From NCBI RefSeq assembly GCF_003010965.1, contig NZ_PGGM01000007.1, positions 124,001 through 188,000 of the forward strand: 64,000 bases of DNA. Direction: 5' to 3'. The DNA is from Phyllobacterium sophorae. Its GTDB lineage: Bacteria; Pseudomonadota; Alphaproteobacteria; Rhizobiales; Rhizobiaceae. The notes below the pieces were generated by a model. That model was not told the origin of the DNA, ran no database searches, and saw only the letters and a list, made by a program, of their open reading frames with translations. The position numbers were made by a program, and so were the translations under genes. Positions 42,478 to 52,240 of this stretch are shown here, one piece after another; the first letter of the stretch is position 1; every line of letters begins with the position of its first letter.

Positions 42478-43878
42478 ATGTTTCTGTCGGTTTTTGATCT
42501 GTATAAAATCGGCATTGGTCCTTCAAGTTCCCACACCATGGGGCCAATGACTGCTGGCGGCCAGTTCCTCGAAGAACTCAAGAACGGCCAATGGCCGAGG
42601 CCGACCGGCGTCAAGGTCGATAGGTTACGCGTTCATTTGCATGGCTCACTCGCCTTCACTGGCATCGGTCATGCGACGGACCGTGCCGTCATTCTCGGCC
42701 TCTGCGGACTGTTGCCCGCGACCGTCGATCCAAACGAGATGGATGCATTACTCGAGACGGTCAAGCAGAATAAGCGCATCTCGCCTGCAGGCCACCCCTC
42801 CTATCGGTTCGACCCCGCAACAGACCTTATCATGGATCGGCGTACGCCTTTGCCGGGGCATGCGAACGGTATGGCATTTGAAGCCTATGATGTCGACGAC
42901 CGGCTGCTGCTGCGCCGTATCTTCTATTCGATTGGCGGCGGGTTTGTCGTGACGGAGGAAGAGCTCGAGTCGGCAAAAACGCGCACGGCGCCCAAAGCGG
43001 AAGTTCCAGTTCCATTTCCCTTTATCAATGCCGCTCAGATGATGCGCATGGCCAAGGATAGCGGCTTGTCGATCGCCGAGATGAAGCGGCAAAATGAAGA
43101 AGTCTTCATGAGTCGTGACGAACTGAATGCGGGTTTGGACCGCATATGGTCGGCCATGCGTTCGTGTATCGATCGCGGTTTGGAACAGGAAGGCATTATG
43201 CCCGGCGGACTCAAGGTCAAGCGACGCGCCCGTTACCTGCACGACCGCCTGCAGGAGGAATGGCGCCAGAATCGCATCAACCCGCTGCTCGCCAATGACT
43301 GGCTGTCGGTCTACGCGATGGCGGTCAATGAAGAGAATGCGGCGGGTGGACGGGTTGTGACTGCACCGACCAACGGCGCCGCCGGCGTTGTCCCCGCGGT
43401 TCTACGCTATTACTTGCATTTCCACGACGATGCCGACGAGAATGGCATTCGCGACTTCCTGCTGACGTCCGCCGCAATCGGCGGCGTGATCAAGCATAAC
43501 GCGTCGATATCCGGGGCAGAGGTCGGCTGTCAGGGCGAAGTAGGCTCCGCCTCGGCCATGGCTGCCGCGGGCCTTGCGGCGGTGCTTGGTGGAACCCCAG
43601 AGCAGATCGAGAATGCCGCCGAAATCGCGCTCGAACATCACCTCGGCATGACCTGCGACCCGGTCGCTGGACTGGTCCAGGTGCCGTGTATCGAACGCAA
43701 TGCGCTCGGGGCAGTGAAGGCCGTTACGGCAGCATCGCTGGCGGTCAAAGGCGACGGCACGCATTTCGTTCCGCTGGATGCCTGTATTGAAACGATGCGC
43801 CAGACCGGTGTGGATATGAACGAACGCTACAAAGAGACCAGTCTTGGGGGTTTGGCTGTGAACGTGGTGGAATGCTGA
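42478..43878 (+). CDS. sdaA: L-serine ammonia-lyase (iron-sulfur type, single chain)
   Basis: This L-serine dehydratase of 466 residues deaminates serine to pyruvate. The beta-domain motif SSHTMGPM lies near the N terminus, and the alpha domain carries the cysteines expected for the [4Fe-4S] cluster ([37 protein letters not shown]). It is of the one-chain type seen in E. coli. The ATG at 42478 gives the canonical [16 protein letters not shown] start. The 240-bp region separating it from the divergent DUF599 gene holds no recognisable glycine riboswitch. It stands alone. Confidence 0.92.
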   Translation: MFLSVFDLYKIGIGPSSSHTMGPMTAGGQFLEELKNGQWPRPTGVKVDRLRVHLHGSLAFTGIGHATDRAVILGLCGLLPATVDPNEMDALLETVKQNKRISPAGHPSYRFDPATDLIMDRRTPLPGHANGMAFEAYDVDDRLLLRRIFYSIGGGFVVTEEELESAKTRTAPKAEVPVPFPFINAAQMMRMAKDSGLSIAEMKRQNEEVFMSRDELNAGLDRIWSAMRSCIDRGLEQEGIMPGGLKVKRRARYLHDRLQEEWRQNRINPLLANDWLSVYAMAVNEENAAGGRVVTAPTNGAAGVVPAVLRYYLHFHDDADENGIRDFLLTSAAIGGVIKHNASISGAEVGCQGEVGSASAMAAAGLAAVLGGTPEQIENAAEIALEHHLGMTCDPVAGLVQVPCIERNALGAVKAVTAASLAVKGDGTHFVPLDACIETMRQTGVDMNERYKETSLGGLAVNVVEC

Positions 43879-44032
43879 AAAATATTCCCGTATGCTGGCC
43901 AATACCTGCGTCCTGCCGGAAACAGTTTCAATAAATCAAATACAGTCAGCGCCCAAAAAGCTGCCATAGTTTCCTCCCGCCTGATCAGCAAAATCTGGTT
44001 GGGCTGCATAAAGGTATTGGGAGGACACTACC

Positions 44033-45559
44033 TTGGCATCAAACTCAATTGCGAAATCGTTACGACAGCGACCGGAAGACGAAAATCTAGGCATCGGAGC
44101 CAACCTGGCTTATGGACTGCAACACGTGTTGACGATGTATGGGGGGATCATAGCAGTTCCGCTCATCCTCGGTCAGGCTGCGGGCTTGTCATCGAGCGAA
44201 ATCGGCTTGTTGATCACCGCGTCTCTTTTTGCTGGCGGCTTGGCCACAATCCTGCAAACGATCGGTTTGCCCTTCTTTGGCTGCCAGTTGCCGCTGGTTC
44301 AAGGCGTTTCATTCTCCGGAGTGGCGACGATGGTGGCTATTTCCGGGAACGGAGGGATGGAGTCGGTGCTGGGAGCCGTTATGGCTGCCTCGCTCATAGG
44401 GCTGCTGATTACTCCGGTATTTTCCCGGATCACGAGATTTTTTCCACCACTGGTCACAGGAATCGTGATCACCACGATCGGCTTGACCTTGATGCCGGTT
44501 GCTGCCCGCTGGGCCATGGGTGGAAACAGCAATGCACCCGGCTTTGGCAGCATGGCTAATATCGGCCTGGCTGCTACGACTCTTGTCATCGTGCTCTTGC
44601 TGAGCAAGGTCGGGAGCGCGACTGTTTCGAGGCTCTCAATTCTCTTGGCGATGATAATCGGAACAGTCCTTGCCCTTTGCCTTGGGATGACAGATTTCTC
44701 GAAGGTGGGTGAAGGGGCATTTCTGGCGCTGCCGTCATTATTTCATTTTGGCTATCCCTCGTTTCAAATCGCAGCAATTGTCTCAATGTTCATCGTGATC
44801 ATGGTGACCTTGGTGGAAACGTCAGCGGATATTTTAGCGGTGGGTGAAATCATCGAAACCAAGGTGGACTCGCGCCGGCTCGGCGATGGTTTGCGCGCGG
44901 ATATGCTTTCAAGTCTGATTGCACCAATCTTCGGCTCCTTCACCCAAAGTGCATTTGCCCAGAATGTCGGCCTGGTTGCTGTAACGGGGATAAAGAGCCG
45001 GTATGTGGTGGCAACTGGCGGTCTAGTTCTGGTGACGCTGGGTCTGTTGCCAGTCATGGGCAGGATCGTTGCCGCGGTCCCGAGCGCTGTTTTGGGTGGT
45101 GCTGGTATTGTTCTGTTTGGCACGGTCGCTGCGAGCGGCATACGGACGTTGTCCAAGGTGGACTACCGAAACAACATGAACCTGATTATCGTAGCAACCT
45201 CTATCGGGTTCGGCATGATACCGATCGCATCACCGAGCTTCTACGATCAGTTCCCCACGTGGTTTGCGACGATCTTCCATTCCGGCATCAGCTCGGCGGC
45301 CATTATGGCAATTGCGCTCAACCTGGTGTTCAACCACCTGACCGCAGGCAACTCCGATCAACAGTCGGTTTTTGTTGCCGGCACGGAGCGTACCCTCCGG
45401 TATCAAGACGTTGCCTTGCTACATGACGGAGACTATTTCCTCAACGGGAAGCTTTATGACAAAAATGGCGTTGAAGTGCCGATTGTCGCGCCGGAATTCC
45501 ATTCGGTGGTGACCAAACGCCACTTGGGGGAAACAGCACTCCCGGCCACGACAAGTTAA
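44033..45559 (+). CDS. NCS2 nucleobase:cation symporter (uracil/xanthine/urate permease family)
   Basis: This membrane protein of 508 residues has about 12-14 spans. It contains the NAT/NCS2 signature around QNVGLVAVTGIKSRYV and the QH motif near the start (GLQHVLTMYGGIIAVPLILG). The transmembrane pore-1 motif ETSADILAVGEI is typical of the xanthine/urate branch. It imports a purine or pyrimidine with protons. No purine riboswitch is visible in the 150 bp upstream. The start is a TTG at 44033 with GGGAGG 9 nt upstream. A C-terminal cytoplasmic tail of about 60 residues follows the last span. The precise substrate is not determined. Confidence 0.87.
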   Translation: MASNSIAKSLRQRPEDENLGIGANLAYGLQHVLTMYGGIIAVPLILGQAAGLSSSEIGLLITASLFAGGLATILQTIGLPFFGCQLPLVQGVSFSGVATMVAISGNGGMESVLGAVMAASLIGLLITPVFSRITRFFPPLVTGIVITTIGLTLMPVAARWAMGGNSNAPGFGSMANIGLAATTLVIVLLLSKVGSATVSRLSILLAMIIGTVLALCLGMTDFSKVGEGAFLALPSLFHFGYPSFQIAAIVSMFIVIMVTLVETSADILAVGEIIETKVDSRRLGDGLRADMLSSLIAPIFGSFTQSAFAQNVGLVAVTGIKSRYVVATGGLVLVTLGLLPVMGRIVAAVPSAVLGGAGIVLFGTVAASGIRTLSKVDYRNNMNLIIVATSIGFGMIPIASPSFYDQFPTWFATIFHSGISSAAIMAIALNLVFNHLTAGNSDQQSVFVAGTERTLRYQDVALLHDGDYFLNGKLYDKNGVEVPIVAPEFHSVVTKRHLGETALPATTS

Positions 45560-45672
45560 CTGGCTGAAAGGCTTGTCGTCAGGAGCGGCGGCGGAGTGCC
45601 GCTCCCAATGGCTTTGTGGAGAAGTCGCGGGTTATGGTTGACGTCTCAACCCGAAAGCGTAAATGCTTTGGA

Positions 45673-46110
45673 ATGGCTCTCAATCTGGTAAAACTCTGTG
45701 TCGGCTGCACCGCAATTGAAGATTTGGCGGCATGGATCGATTTTCGCCTTGAAGAGCGTAGAAGGGCCGGCCTGTCGGCCGAACAGTTTCATACGACGCG
45801 CATGGTACCGAAGCGCGTTGAGGAACTACTTGATGGCGGATCGTTGTATTGGGTCATCAAGGGCAACATCCAATGCCGGCAGCGATTGACCGATATCAGG
45901 ACCTTTACTGACGATGAAGGGATTTCGCGGTGCCATCTGGTGCTCGAGCCGCGGATCATTCCAACAGAGTGGCAGCCGCGCCGGGCATTTCAGGGATGGC
46001 GCTACCTGACAAGCGACGATGCTCCGATCGATGAAGGGCAGGGCAAGGCGGGGCGAGCAAAACTACCGCCGGAACTGCGCAACGAACTCGCATCCTTGGG
46101 CCTGCTTTAG
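45673..46110 (+). CDS. DUF1489 family protein
   Basis: This is a protein of about 145 residues of a family found mostly in alphaproteobacteria. It begins MALNLVKLCVGCTAIEDLAAW and has conserved TRMVPKRVEELLDGGSLYWVIKGNIQCRQRL and the motif WQPRRAFQGWRYL. Its function is unknown; no membrane segment or signal peptide is seen. The ATG at 45673 matches the family's usual start; a GTG frame from 45616 adds 19 residues of no known homology. It follows the NCS2 gene by about 110 bp and is probably transcribed separately. Confidence 0.82.
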   Translation: MALNLVKLCVGCTAIEDLAAWIDFRLEERRRAGLSAEQFHTTRMVPKRVEELLDGGSLYWVIKGNIQCRQRLTDIRTFTDDEGISRCHLVLEPRIIPTEWQPRRAFQGWRYLTSDDAPIDEGQGKAGRAKLPPELRNELASLGLL

Positions 46111-46435
46111 GGCAGCAATCAGGAAATTCGCAGTCTCACCGCCGAAACGCCGTTGCGGCTTTCGGAGCGTATGCGCAGCCGGGCCGGCGGCATGGCAGCA
46201 CGCCGTGTCCTTGCGGCCTGGCAAAGCAGTACATTCACAATATCCATAGTCTTGAAAGCTGCATTGCCGTGGCGCAAATCAGCCAGGCGCAAAGCAGCCT
46301 GCTGCAATACCTGCATGCCACCAAACAGCGGCTTTGTTTCTCTGTTCATGTGGCCCGTTGGGCCATGCATATCGGTTATACTGGACATTCGCAAAACCCT
46401 TTACACTATACAATCGGGGTCTTTCTGATCGTGCC
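46111..46435. other. 325-bp stretch without a convincing gene
   Basis: Open frames on both strands exist (for example a minus-strand frame at 46119-46394 and a plus-strand frame at 46153-46428), but none has a Shine-Dalgarno site, a recognisable domain or plausible composition. No tRNA or clear terminator is seen. Confidence 0.5.
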
Positions 46436-47860
46436 TTACGATTGCGGCGCAATCGCAAAGCAGTTGAATTTCTGGCGCTTCAGTGCAGTGCATGCGTCGT
46501 TGGCGGCTTTGGCAGACGAGATTCCGGCAAACCGCGCGCGGTGGTAGGTAGTCGATCCCTTTTGAAATTTTTCCGTATAAGGCGACAGCGCGGCGATTGG
46601 ATCACCGGTCTGCGCAGCGGCCTTGGCGAGCATCGCCTTGGCTTCCTCAGAGCTGCCGACAGAGGCAATTTGCACCATCCAGCCACCGGCTGAAGCAGAT
46701 GCGGTTGTTACGGGATCGACGTCCGTTGTGTCCCCTTCAGCTACCTCAGCCTTGGGCGACGGTGCAGGAACGGCGAGAACTTGCGCAACCGGCGAGGGTG
46801 CCGGAGCGGGTTCTGCATAAGCCGTAATTACATCTGCAGGTTGAGCCACAACCCGCTCGCGTTGAACTGGAACAGGAACGTCTGCACTCTCTGGTAGTTC
46901 GAGCGCTGCTACGTTGACCTTGCTATTCTTACGCGAGGCAATGAGATTGCCGCCATCGCGACGTGACGCCGCCGGGAGATACTGTTCGATCAGCCTCGCC
47001 ATTTGCGCGTCGCGCGAGCCACCGCTTGTTCCGCCCATCACGACTGCAACAAGTTTCTTGCCGTCCACATTCACTGAACTCACCAGGTTGAAGCCCGAGG
47101 CGCGAGTATAACCTGTCTTGATGCCGTCGACGCCGCGCACCTTGCCGAGGAGGCGATTATGACCAACAATACGGCGACCGCGATAGCTGAAACTGCGGGT
47201 CGAGAAATAGTCATAATACTGCGGAAAATGCTCGCGAAGTGCGATGCCGAGCATCGCCAGGTCACGCGCTGAGGACCGCTGCTGCGGGTCTGGCAACCCA
47301 TTGGCATTGCGGAACTGGGTGTTGCGCATTCCAAGCTGCCGGGCCTTGTTGGTCATCATGACCGCGAACCGCTGTTCCGATCCGCCAAGATATTCGGCAA
47401 TCGCGGTTGCTGAGTCGTTCGCCGATTTGGTAATCAGCGAGAGGATTGCAGCCTCCGCGCTGATGGATTGCCCCGGGCGAAATCCGATCTTCGTCGGCGG
47501 CTGGCTTGCTGCGTATGCGGAAACTGGAATGGGTGTGGACTTGGAAACCTTACCCGCCGCCATTGCATCAAACAGCATATACAGCGTCATCATTTTCGTC
47601 AGCGATGCAGGAAAGCGCTGTGCGTCTGCATTAGACGAATAGAGCGTCTTGCCGGTATTGGCATCGACCACAATGGCGGCAGCCCTTGTCTCGGCCACTG
47701 CCTCGGCAGTAGCGGAGAGGCTTATTCCCGAGACCATCGCCAAAGCAACGAATGCGTGAGCCATTTTCTTGATTAACGTGTAACTTTGGCGGGCCGGGTA
47801 AAGCACAATCAACACCTGCTCGATATGCGTGTAGGGAACTGAATTGACGATCTGAAGCAC
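46436..47860 (-). CDS. D-alanyl-D-alanine carboxypeptidase (PBP5/DacF type) with C-terminal SPOR domain
   Basis: This is a periplasmic peptidoglycan DD-carboxypeptidase of class S11. The three active-site motifs are present: SLTK (in PASLTKMMTLYML), SAN (ITKSANDSATAIAEYL) and KTG (DGIKTGYTRASGFNLV). A signal peptide (MAHAFVALAMVSGISLSAT, cleaved near AEA) precedes it. A Pro/Ala-rich linker then leads to a C-terminal SPOR domain (GGWMVQIASVGSSEEAKAML), which binds denuded glycan at the septum. The start is uncertain: ATG 47860, ATG 47764 or a GTG/TTG between them. A start upstream of 47764 is preferred because it supplies the basic n-region (RQSYTLIKK). Confidence 0.85.
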   Translation of the reverse strand: MLQIVNSVPYTHIEQVLIVLYPARQSYTLIKKMAHAFVALAMVSGISLSATAEAVAETRAAAIVVDANTGKTLYSSNADAQRFPASLTKMMTLYMLFDAMAAGKVSKSTPIPVSAYAASQPPTKIGFRPGQSISAEAAILSLITKSANDSATAIAEYLGGSEQRFAVMMTNKARQLGMRNTQFRNANGLPDPQQRSSARDLAMLGIALREHFPQYYDYFSTRSFSYRGRRIVGHNRLLGKVRGVDGIKTGYTRASGFNLVSSVNVDGKKLVAVVMGGTSGGSRDAQMARLIEQYLPAASRRDGGNLIASRKNSKVNVAALELPESADVPVPVQRERVVAQPADVITAYAEPAPAPSPVAQVLAVPAPSPKAEVAEGDTTDVDPVTTASASAGGWMVQIASVGSSEEAKAMLAKAAAQTGDPIAALSPYTEKFQKGSTTYHRARFAGISSAKAANDACTALKRQKFNCFAIAPQS

Positions 47861-47893
47861 CAGAGCGAATTTCTGGACTTTATCCGTATCAGC

Positions 47894-47916
47894 GTTACCA
47901 AACTGTTTATGGTAAC
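47894..47916. promoter_or_regulatory. Inverted repeat upstream of the carboxypeptidase gene
   Basis: GTTACC and GGTAAC form perfect half-sites with an 11-bp spacer (half-site centres 17 bp apart). It lies about 35 bp upstream of the longest carboxypeptidase start and between it and the phasin promoter. A dimeric regulator site is possible. Confidence 0.4.
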
Positions 47917-47966
47917 CGGGCCGTTCACGTTTTCCGTGGCTATTGGATTAATTTTTATGAAAATAT

Positions 47967-48012
47967 TGCAGTGCACAATAAATTTGACATTTTGTGCAGT
48001 GCACACTACATC
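47967..48012 (+). promoter_or_regulatory. Phasin promoter with two TGC-rich repeats (candidate PhaR sites)
   Basis: A TTGACA -35 box (47984-47989) and TACATC -10 box (48007-48012) have a 17-bp spacer. The 11-bp repeat TGCAGTGCACA occurs twice, at 47967-47977 just upstream of the -35 and at 47995-48005 within the spacer, so a bound repressor would block RNA polymerase. TGC-rich sites of this kind are known for PhaR, the polyhydroxyalkanoate-responsive repressor of phasin genes in alphaproteobacteria. Confidence 0.6.
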
Positions 48013-48050
48013 AGCCCCACCAGAAAATTAAACACGTGGAAGGATCCACC

Positions 48051-48383
48051 ATGGCAACTCCATTCGAAACCCTGAATGATTCCAGCAAGGAATTCGTCAA
48101 CAGCGCGATGAAGAGCGTTTCAGCTCTTTCGCAAGGGCTGCAGACCATCGCAAACGAAGCGGCAGACTACTCCAAGAAGTCTTTTGAGGAGGGTACCGCG
48201 TTGATCGAGAAGCTTGCTTCCACGAAGTCACCCGAACAGGCATTCGAAACCCACAGCGTGTTTTCCAAGAAGGCTTATGAAAACTTTATCGCTCAGGCAA
48301 CCAAGTTTGGCGAGCTCTATGCCGACTTGGCAAAAGAGGCATACAAGCCCTATGAAGCCGTCGTAGCGAAGGTTGCGAAGTAA
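48051..48383 (+). CDS. Phasin (polyhydroxyalkanoate granule-associated protein)
   Basis: This small phasin_2-type protein of 110 residues coats polyhydroxyalkanoate granules. The whole chain is amphipathic helical, with no signal or membrane span (FVNSAMKSVSALSQGLQTIA, FEEGTALIEKLA, HSVFSKKAYENFIAQATKFGELYADLAKEAYKPYEA), as expected for the family. The ATG at 48051 follows GGAAGGA 6 nt upstream. A TGC-rich promoter precedes it and a strong intrinsic terminator follows, so it is a single-gene unit. The phaZ/phaC genes are not in the window. Confidence 0.87.
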   Translation: MATPFETLNDSSKEFVNSAMKSVSALSQGLQTIANEAADYSKKSFEEGTALIEKLASTKSPEQAFETHSVFSKKAYENFIAQATKFGELYADLAKEAYKPYEAVVAKVAK

Positions 48384-48410
48384 GCGCAACGTTTCTATGA
48401 GCGCATTTAA

Positions 48411-48443
48411 AAGTCCGGTTGCCCGCGCAACCGGACTTTTTTT
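48411..48443 (+). terminator. Intrinsic terminator after the phasin gene
   Basis: A perfect 12-bp stem (AAGTCCGGTTGC/GCAACCGGACTT) with a 4-nt loop is followed by a run of seven T residues, a textbook Rho-independent terminator 27 bp after the phasin stop. Confidence 0.92.
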
Positions 48444-48580
48444 GTTCCGGGACGTCAATTCTGACTGTGCAACTGCAACTTGATATTGCAAGCTTTATGA
48501 GAGGGCTTAAAATTAGCCCGTAGCGACCTACATAGAATGCAGTGAGCGACATAACGATCAGGATGCGGGTATCGGATGAG

Positions 48581-48934
48581 ATGAAGCGGTTGTCACCCAT
48601 CATGCAAGACGAGGACAAGGGGAGCGGCAACGGGCCCGGCCGGGGTACGGCCGTGATAACCCGGACCAAACCCAAACTCAAAAAGCCGAGCCTTTATCGC
48701 GTGTTGCTTCTCAATGACGATTACACACCTATGGAATTCGTCATTCACGTTCTGGAGCGGTTTTTCCAGAAGAACAGAGAAGATGCTACACGCATCATGC
48801 TTCATGTGCATAATCATGGGGTCGGAGAATGTGGTGTCTTTACCTATGAGGTCGCGGAGTCCAAGATGACACAAGTCATGGACTATGCGCGGCAAAACCA
48901 ACATCCGCTGCAATGCGTGATGGAGAAAAAGTGA
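48581..48934 (+). CDS. clpS: ATP-dependent Clp protease adaptor ClpS
   Basis: This is the N-end-rule adaptor that delivers substrates with destabilising N-terminal residues to ClpA. The conserved core is [25 protein letters not shown], then [21 protein letters not shown] and the C-terminal [11 protein letters not shown], containing the binding-pocket residues and the ClpA contact. The start is uncertain: ATG 48581 (GGATGAG upstream), ATG 48602, or a GTG at 48542; the N-terminal extension is variable in the family. It is followed 6 bp later by clpA, forming the usual operon. Confidence 0.92.
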   Translation: MKRLSPIMQDEDKGSGNGPGRGTAVITRTKPKLKKPSLYRVLLLNDDYTPMEFVIHVLERFFQKNREDATRIMLHVHNHGVGECGVFTYEVAESKMTQVMDYARQNQHPLQCVMEKK

Positions 48935-48940
48935 GGTTTC

Positions 48941-51409
48941 ATGCCATCTTTCTCACCTAGTCTGGAGCGGGCCCTCCATCAGGCGCTGACAATTGCGAAC
49001 GAGCATCATCACGAGTATGCAACGCTTGAGCATTTGCTTCTTGCATTGATCGATGATCAGGACGCAAGCAGTGTCATGCGCGCCTGCAATGTGGATCTCG
49101 CGCAATTGACCCGCACCGTGACCGATTATGTCGATCATGAACTGGATAACCTCGTTACAGGCTATGATGAGGATTCGAAACCTACCGCGGCATTCCAGCG
49201 GGTCATTCAGCGTGCGGTAATTCATGTTCAGTCATCCAACCGCGAAGAGGTAACCGGGGCTAACGTCCTCGTGGCTATTTTTGCCGAGCGGGAGAGCCAT
49301 GCGGCTTTCTTTCTCCAGGAACAGCAGATGACCCGTTACGATGCGGTCAATTATATTTCGCATGGCATCTCGAAACGCCCCGGTGCATCCGAGCCGCGCA
49401 CACCGCTTGGTACCGAGAGCAATAATGAGGAGGGCCACGCTCCGGAGGCTGAAGAGGGCACCAAGAAGAAACAGGACGCGCTCACAGCCTATTGCAATAA
49501 TCTGAATGATCGGGCCAAGGCAGGAAAAATCGATCCATTGATCGGTCGCGATCAGGAAATTAACCGCACGATCCAGATCCTTTGTCGCCGTTCCAAGAAC
49601 AATCCGCTTTATGTTGGCGATCCGGGCGTCGGCAAAACTGCCATCGCTGAAGGTCTTGCAAAGCGCATTGTCGAGGGCAAGGTTCCGAATGTTCTCAGCG
49701 ACGCCACGGTATTCTCGCTGGACATGGGTACGTTACTTGCCGGAACCCGCTATCGCGGTGACTTCGAGGAAAGACTGAAGCAGGTCATCAAGGAGCTCGA
49801 GGAGTTTCCCGGTGCAATCCTGTTCATTGACGAGATTCACACGATCATCGGCGCAGGCGCCACGTCCGGCGGCGCGATGGATGCATCGAACCTCCTGAAG
49901 CCTGCTCTTTCTTCAGGGGCAATTCGGTGCATTGGATCAACAACTTACAAAGAGTTCCGGCAGTTCTTTGAAAAGGACAGGGCGCTTGTACGCCGCTTCC
50001 AGAAGATCGATGTCAATGAACCGTCGATCCCGGATGCAATTGAGATCATGAAAGGACTGCGGCCGTATTTCGAAGACTTCCACAAGGTCAAATACACGGT
50101 GGAAGCGATTAAATCGGCGGTGGAGCTATCGGCCCGTTACATCAATGATCGCAAATTGCCCGATAAGGCAATCGATGTGATCGACGAGACCGGTGCCAGC
50201 CAGATGTTGCTGCCGGAGTCGAAACGCAAGAAGTCAATCGGGGTGAAGGAAATCGAGGCGACGATCGCGACGATGGCCCGCATTCCGCCCAAGAGTGTGT
50301 CGAAAGATGATGAAGCGGTGCTGTCCAATCTCGAGGCAGAACTGAAGCGCGTCGTCTACGGTCAGGATCTTGCCATCGAAGCACTGTCTTCATCGATAAA
50401 GCTGGCGCGGGCTGGCTTGCGGGAACCGGAAAAGCCGATCGGTTCCTATCTGTTCTCCGGTCCGACTGGTGTCGGCAAGACAGAAGTCGCCAAGCAACTG
50501 GCTTTGTCGCTCGGCGTGGAACTCCTGCGTTTCGACATGTCGGAATATATGGAACGCCATACGGTTTCGCGTTTGCTTGGTGCGCCTCCCGGCTACGTCG
50601 GATTCGATCAGGGCGGTTTGTTGACCGATGGCGTCGATCAGCATCCGCATTGCGTATTGCTGCTGGATGAAATCGAGAAGGCACATCCGGACCTGTTCAA
50701 CATCCTTCTGCAGGTCATGGATCATGGCAAGCTGACGGATCACAACGGCAAGCAGATCGACTTCCGCAATGTCATACTGATCATGACAACCAATGCCGGT
50801 GCTTCGGACATGGCAAGGGCTGCAATCGGTTTCGGCTCGTCCAGGCGTGAAGGCGATGACATGGAGGCGATCAACCGGTTGTTCACACCCGAATTCCGCA
50901 ACCGGCTTGACGCGATCATTCCCTTCGGCGCACTGCCGGTTCCGGTTATCCATCAGGTGGTGCAGAAATTCGTTATCCAGCTGGAGGCACAGCTTGCCGA
51001 TCGCGGCGTGACGTTCGACCTGCAGCAGGATGCGATCGCATGGTTGGCTGAAAAGGGTTATGACGACCGGATGGGCGCTCGTCCGCTGGCTCGCGTTATT
51101 CAGGAGCATATCAAGAAGCCGTTGGCCGATGAGGTGCTGTTCGGCAAGCTGAAGAAGGGCGGGACCGTGCGTGTATCGGTTGCGCCTAAGCCGGATGGAT
51201 CGCAGGGCCTCGTTCTGGACTACATTGCCGACGAAGTGGTGGTGAAGCCGAAAAAGGAAATTCCGGTCGACAAAAAGCCGGTCGTGAGAAAAAAGCCAGC
51301 GTCAAAGAAGCCGGCCCTTGAAAAGGCGGGAGCCGGATTTGCGATAAGCGGAACGGTAGCGCAGCCATCGCGCAAGGCTTCCGTGCCCAAAGTGCCGCGC
51401 AAGAAATAG
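48941..51409 (+). CDS. clpA: ATP-dependent Clp protease ATP-binding subunit ClpA
   Basis: This AAA+ unfoldase of 822 residues partners with ClpP. An N domain (about residues 1-145, with [14 protein letters not shown]) binds ClpS. Two AAA+ modules follow with Walker [13 protein letters not shown] (about 228) and [12 protein letters not shown] (about 508), and Walker [13 protein letters not shown] and [12 protein letters not shown]. An IGF-type loop for ClpP docking reads AAIGFGSSR. An unusual lysine- and proline-rich C-terminal tail of about 55 residues ([20 protein letters not shown] and beyond) extends past the E. coli length. GAGG lies 5 nt before the ATG, and a strong terminator follows. 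Confidence 0.95.
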   Translation: MPSFSPSLERALHQALTIANEHHHEYATLEHLLLALIDDQDASSVMRACNVDLAQLTRTVTDYVDHELDNLVTGYDEDSKPTAAFQRVIQRAVIHVQSSNREEVTGANVLVAIFAERESHAAFFLQEQQMTRYDAVNYISHGISKRPGASEPRTPLGTESNNEEGHAPEAEEGTKKKQDALTAYCNNLNDRAKAGKIDPLIGRDQEINRTIQILCRRSKNNPLYVGDPGVGKTAIAEGLAKRIVEGKVPNVLSDATVFSLDMGTLLAGTRYRGDFEERLKQVIKELEEFPGAILFIDEIHTIIGAGATSGGAMDASNLLKPALSSGAIRCIGSTTYKEFRQFFEKDRALVRRFQKIDVNEPSIPDAIEIMKGLRPYFEDFHKVKYTVEAIKSAVELSARYINDRKLPDKAIDVIDETGASQMLLPESKRKKSIGVKEIEATIATMARIPPKSVSKDDEAVLSNLEAELKRVVYGQDLAIEALSSSIKLARAGLREPEKPIGSYLFSGPTGVGKTEVAKQLALSLGVELLRFDMSEYMERHTVSRLLGAPPGYVGFDQGGLLTDGVDQHPHCVLLLDEIEKAHPDLFNILLQVMDHGKLTDHNGKQIDFRNVILIMTTNAGASDMARAAIGFGSSRREGDDMEAINRLFTPEFRNRLDAIIPFGALPVPVIHQVVQKFVIQLEAQLADRGVTFDLQQDAIAWLAEKGYDDRMGARPLARVIQEHIKKPLADEVLFGKLKKGGTVRVSVAPKPDGSQGLVLDYIADEVVVKPKKEIPVDKKPVVRKKPASKKPALEKAGAGFAISGTVAQPSRKASVPKVPRKK

Positions 51410-51415
51410 TCACAA

Positions 51416-51441
51416 AAGGCCGCCATTTGGGCGGCCTTTTT
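51416..51441 (+). terminator. Intrinsic terminator after clpA
   Basis: A 9-bp perfect GC-rich stem (AAGGCCGCC/GGCGGCCTT) with a 5-nt loop and a following T tract lies 6 bp after the clpA stop. Confidence 0.9.
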
Positions 51442-51478
51442 CTTGCTGGCATCAATTCTTATGTTTATCGCTGGATGC

Positions 51479-52240
51479 ATGACCGATTCTGAATTGCCCT
51501 CTCACCAGGCGGAAGTCGCAGACCCGAGGACAGGTTTCTCGTGGTTCTTGTCGGGTGCATCACTGGTCTTCAGCGTTCCGGCCTTGATCCTCATGACGGC
51601 ACATGTAGGGTTTGCCGGGTTTGCCAGTGAAAACGGCGTGTCGCTCTTTCAGGCAACCTTCATGGTCGCCGCGATCTGGGCTCTGCCTGCCAATATCGTG
51701 TTGATTGGCGCGATTTCGGGCGGCTATTCCTTGCTTGGTGCGGCAATTGCCGTGGCTCTGTCTTCGATACGCCTAATGCCGATGGTTGCGGCCTTTGTGC
51801 CAGAAATGCGCGGATCAAGAACACGAAAATTCACACTGCTGTTTCTTTCGCATTTTATTGCCGTGACGGCATGGGTGATCGGCATGGAACGCCTGCAACA
51901 TGTTCCGCGCAACATGCGTACGAGCTATTTTGCCGGTTTAGGCATGACGTTGACGATCACAAATACGCTCGTTGTGGCAATTGTGTATTTTCTTTCCGCC
52001 GATTTCCCGCCCATCGTCTTTGCTGCACTGTTTTTTCTCACGCCAATGTACTTTCTGGCTTCGCTCTGGGGTTCGGCGCGTGATCACTCGATCCATATTG
52101 CCATGATCTCAGGGTTGCTTCTCTTTCCACTGATCCACCTTTTTGCACCTGCCTATGATTTGCTGTTGACCGGCCTTGCCGGAGGGGCAGTCACCATGGG
52201 GTATGTGCGGTGGCTCCCGAAAAAGAGCGAGGGACGATGA
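51479..52240 (+). CDS. azlC: Branched-chain amino-acid exporter large subunit, AzlC family
   Basis: This inner-membrane protein of 253 residues belongs to the LIV-E AzlC family. It has several hydrophobic segments and family features such as GASLVFSVPALILMTAHVGFAG, ATFMVAAIWALPANIVLIG and LSSIRLMPMVAAFVPEMRG. With AzlD it exports branched-chain or related amino acids. The ATG at 51479 is chosen; an ATG at 51461 and a TTG at 51443, which would overlap the clpA terminator, are less likely. It ends in an ATGA overlap with azlD, so the two are coupled. Confidence 0.85.
   Translation: MTDSELPSHQAEVADPRTGFSWFLSGASLVFSVPALILMTAHVGFAGFASENGVSLFQATFMVAAIWALPANIVLIGAISGGYSLLGAAIAVALSSIRLMPMVAAFVPEMRGSRTRKFTLLFLSHFIAVTAWVIGMERLQHVPRNMRTSYFAGLGMTLTITNTLVVAIVYFLSADFPPIVFAALFFLTPMYFLASLWGSARDHSIHIAMISGLLLFPLIHLFAPAYDLLLTGLAGGAVTMGYVRWLPKKSEGR

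Noticed and set aside
46119-46394. Small minus-strand frame of 91 codons after the DUF1489 gene
   Set aside because: No Shine-Dalgarno sequence, no domain, and several competing frames in the same stretch.
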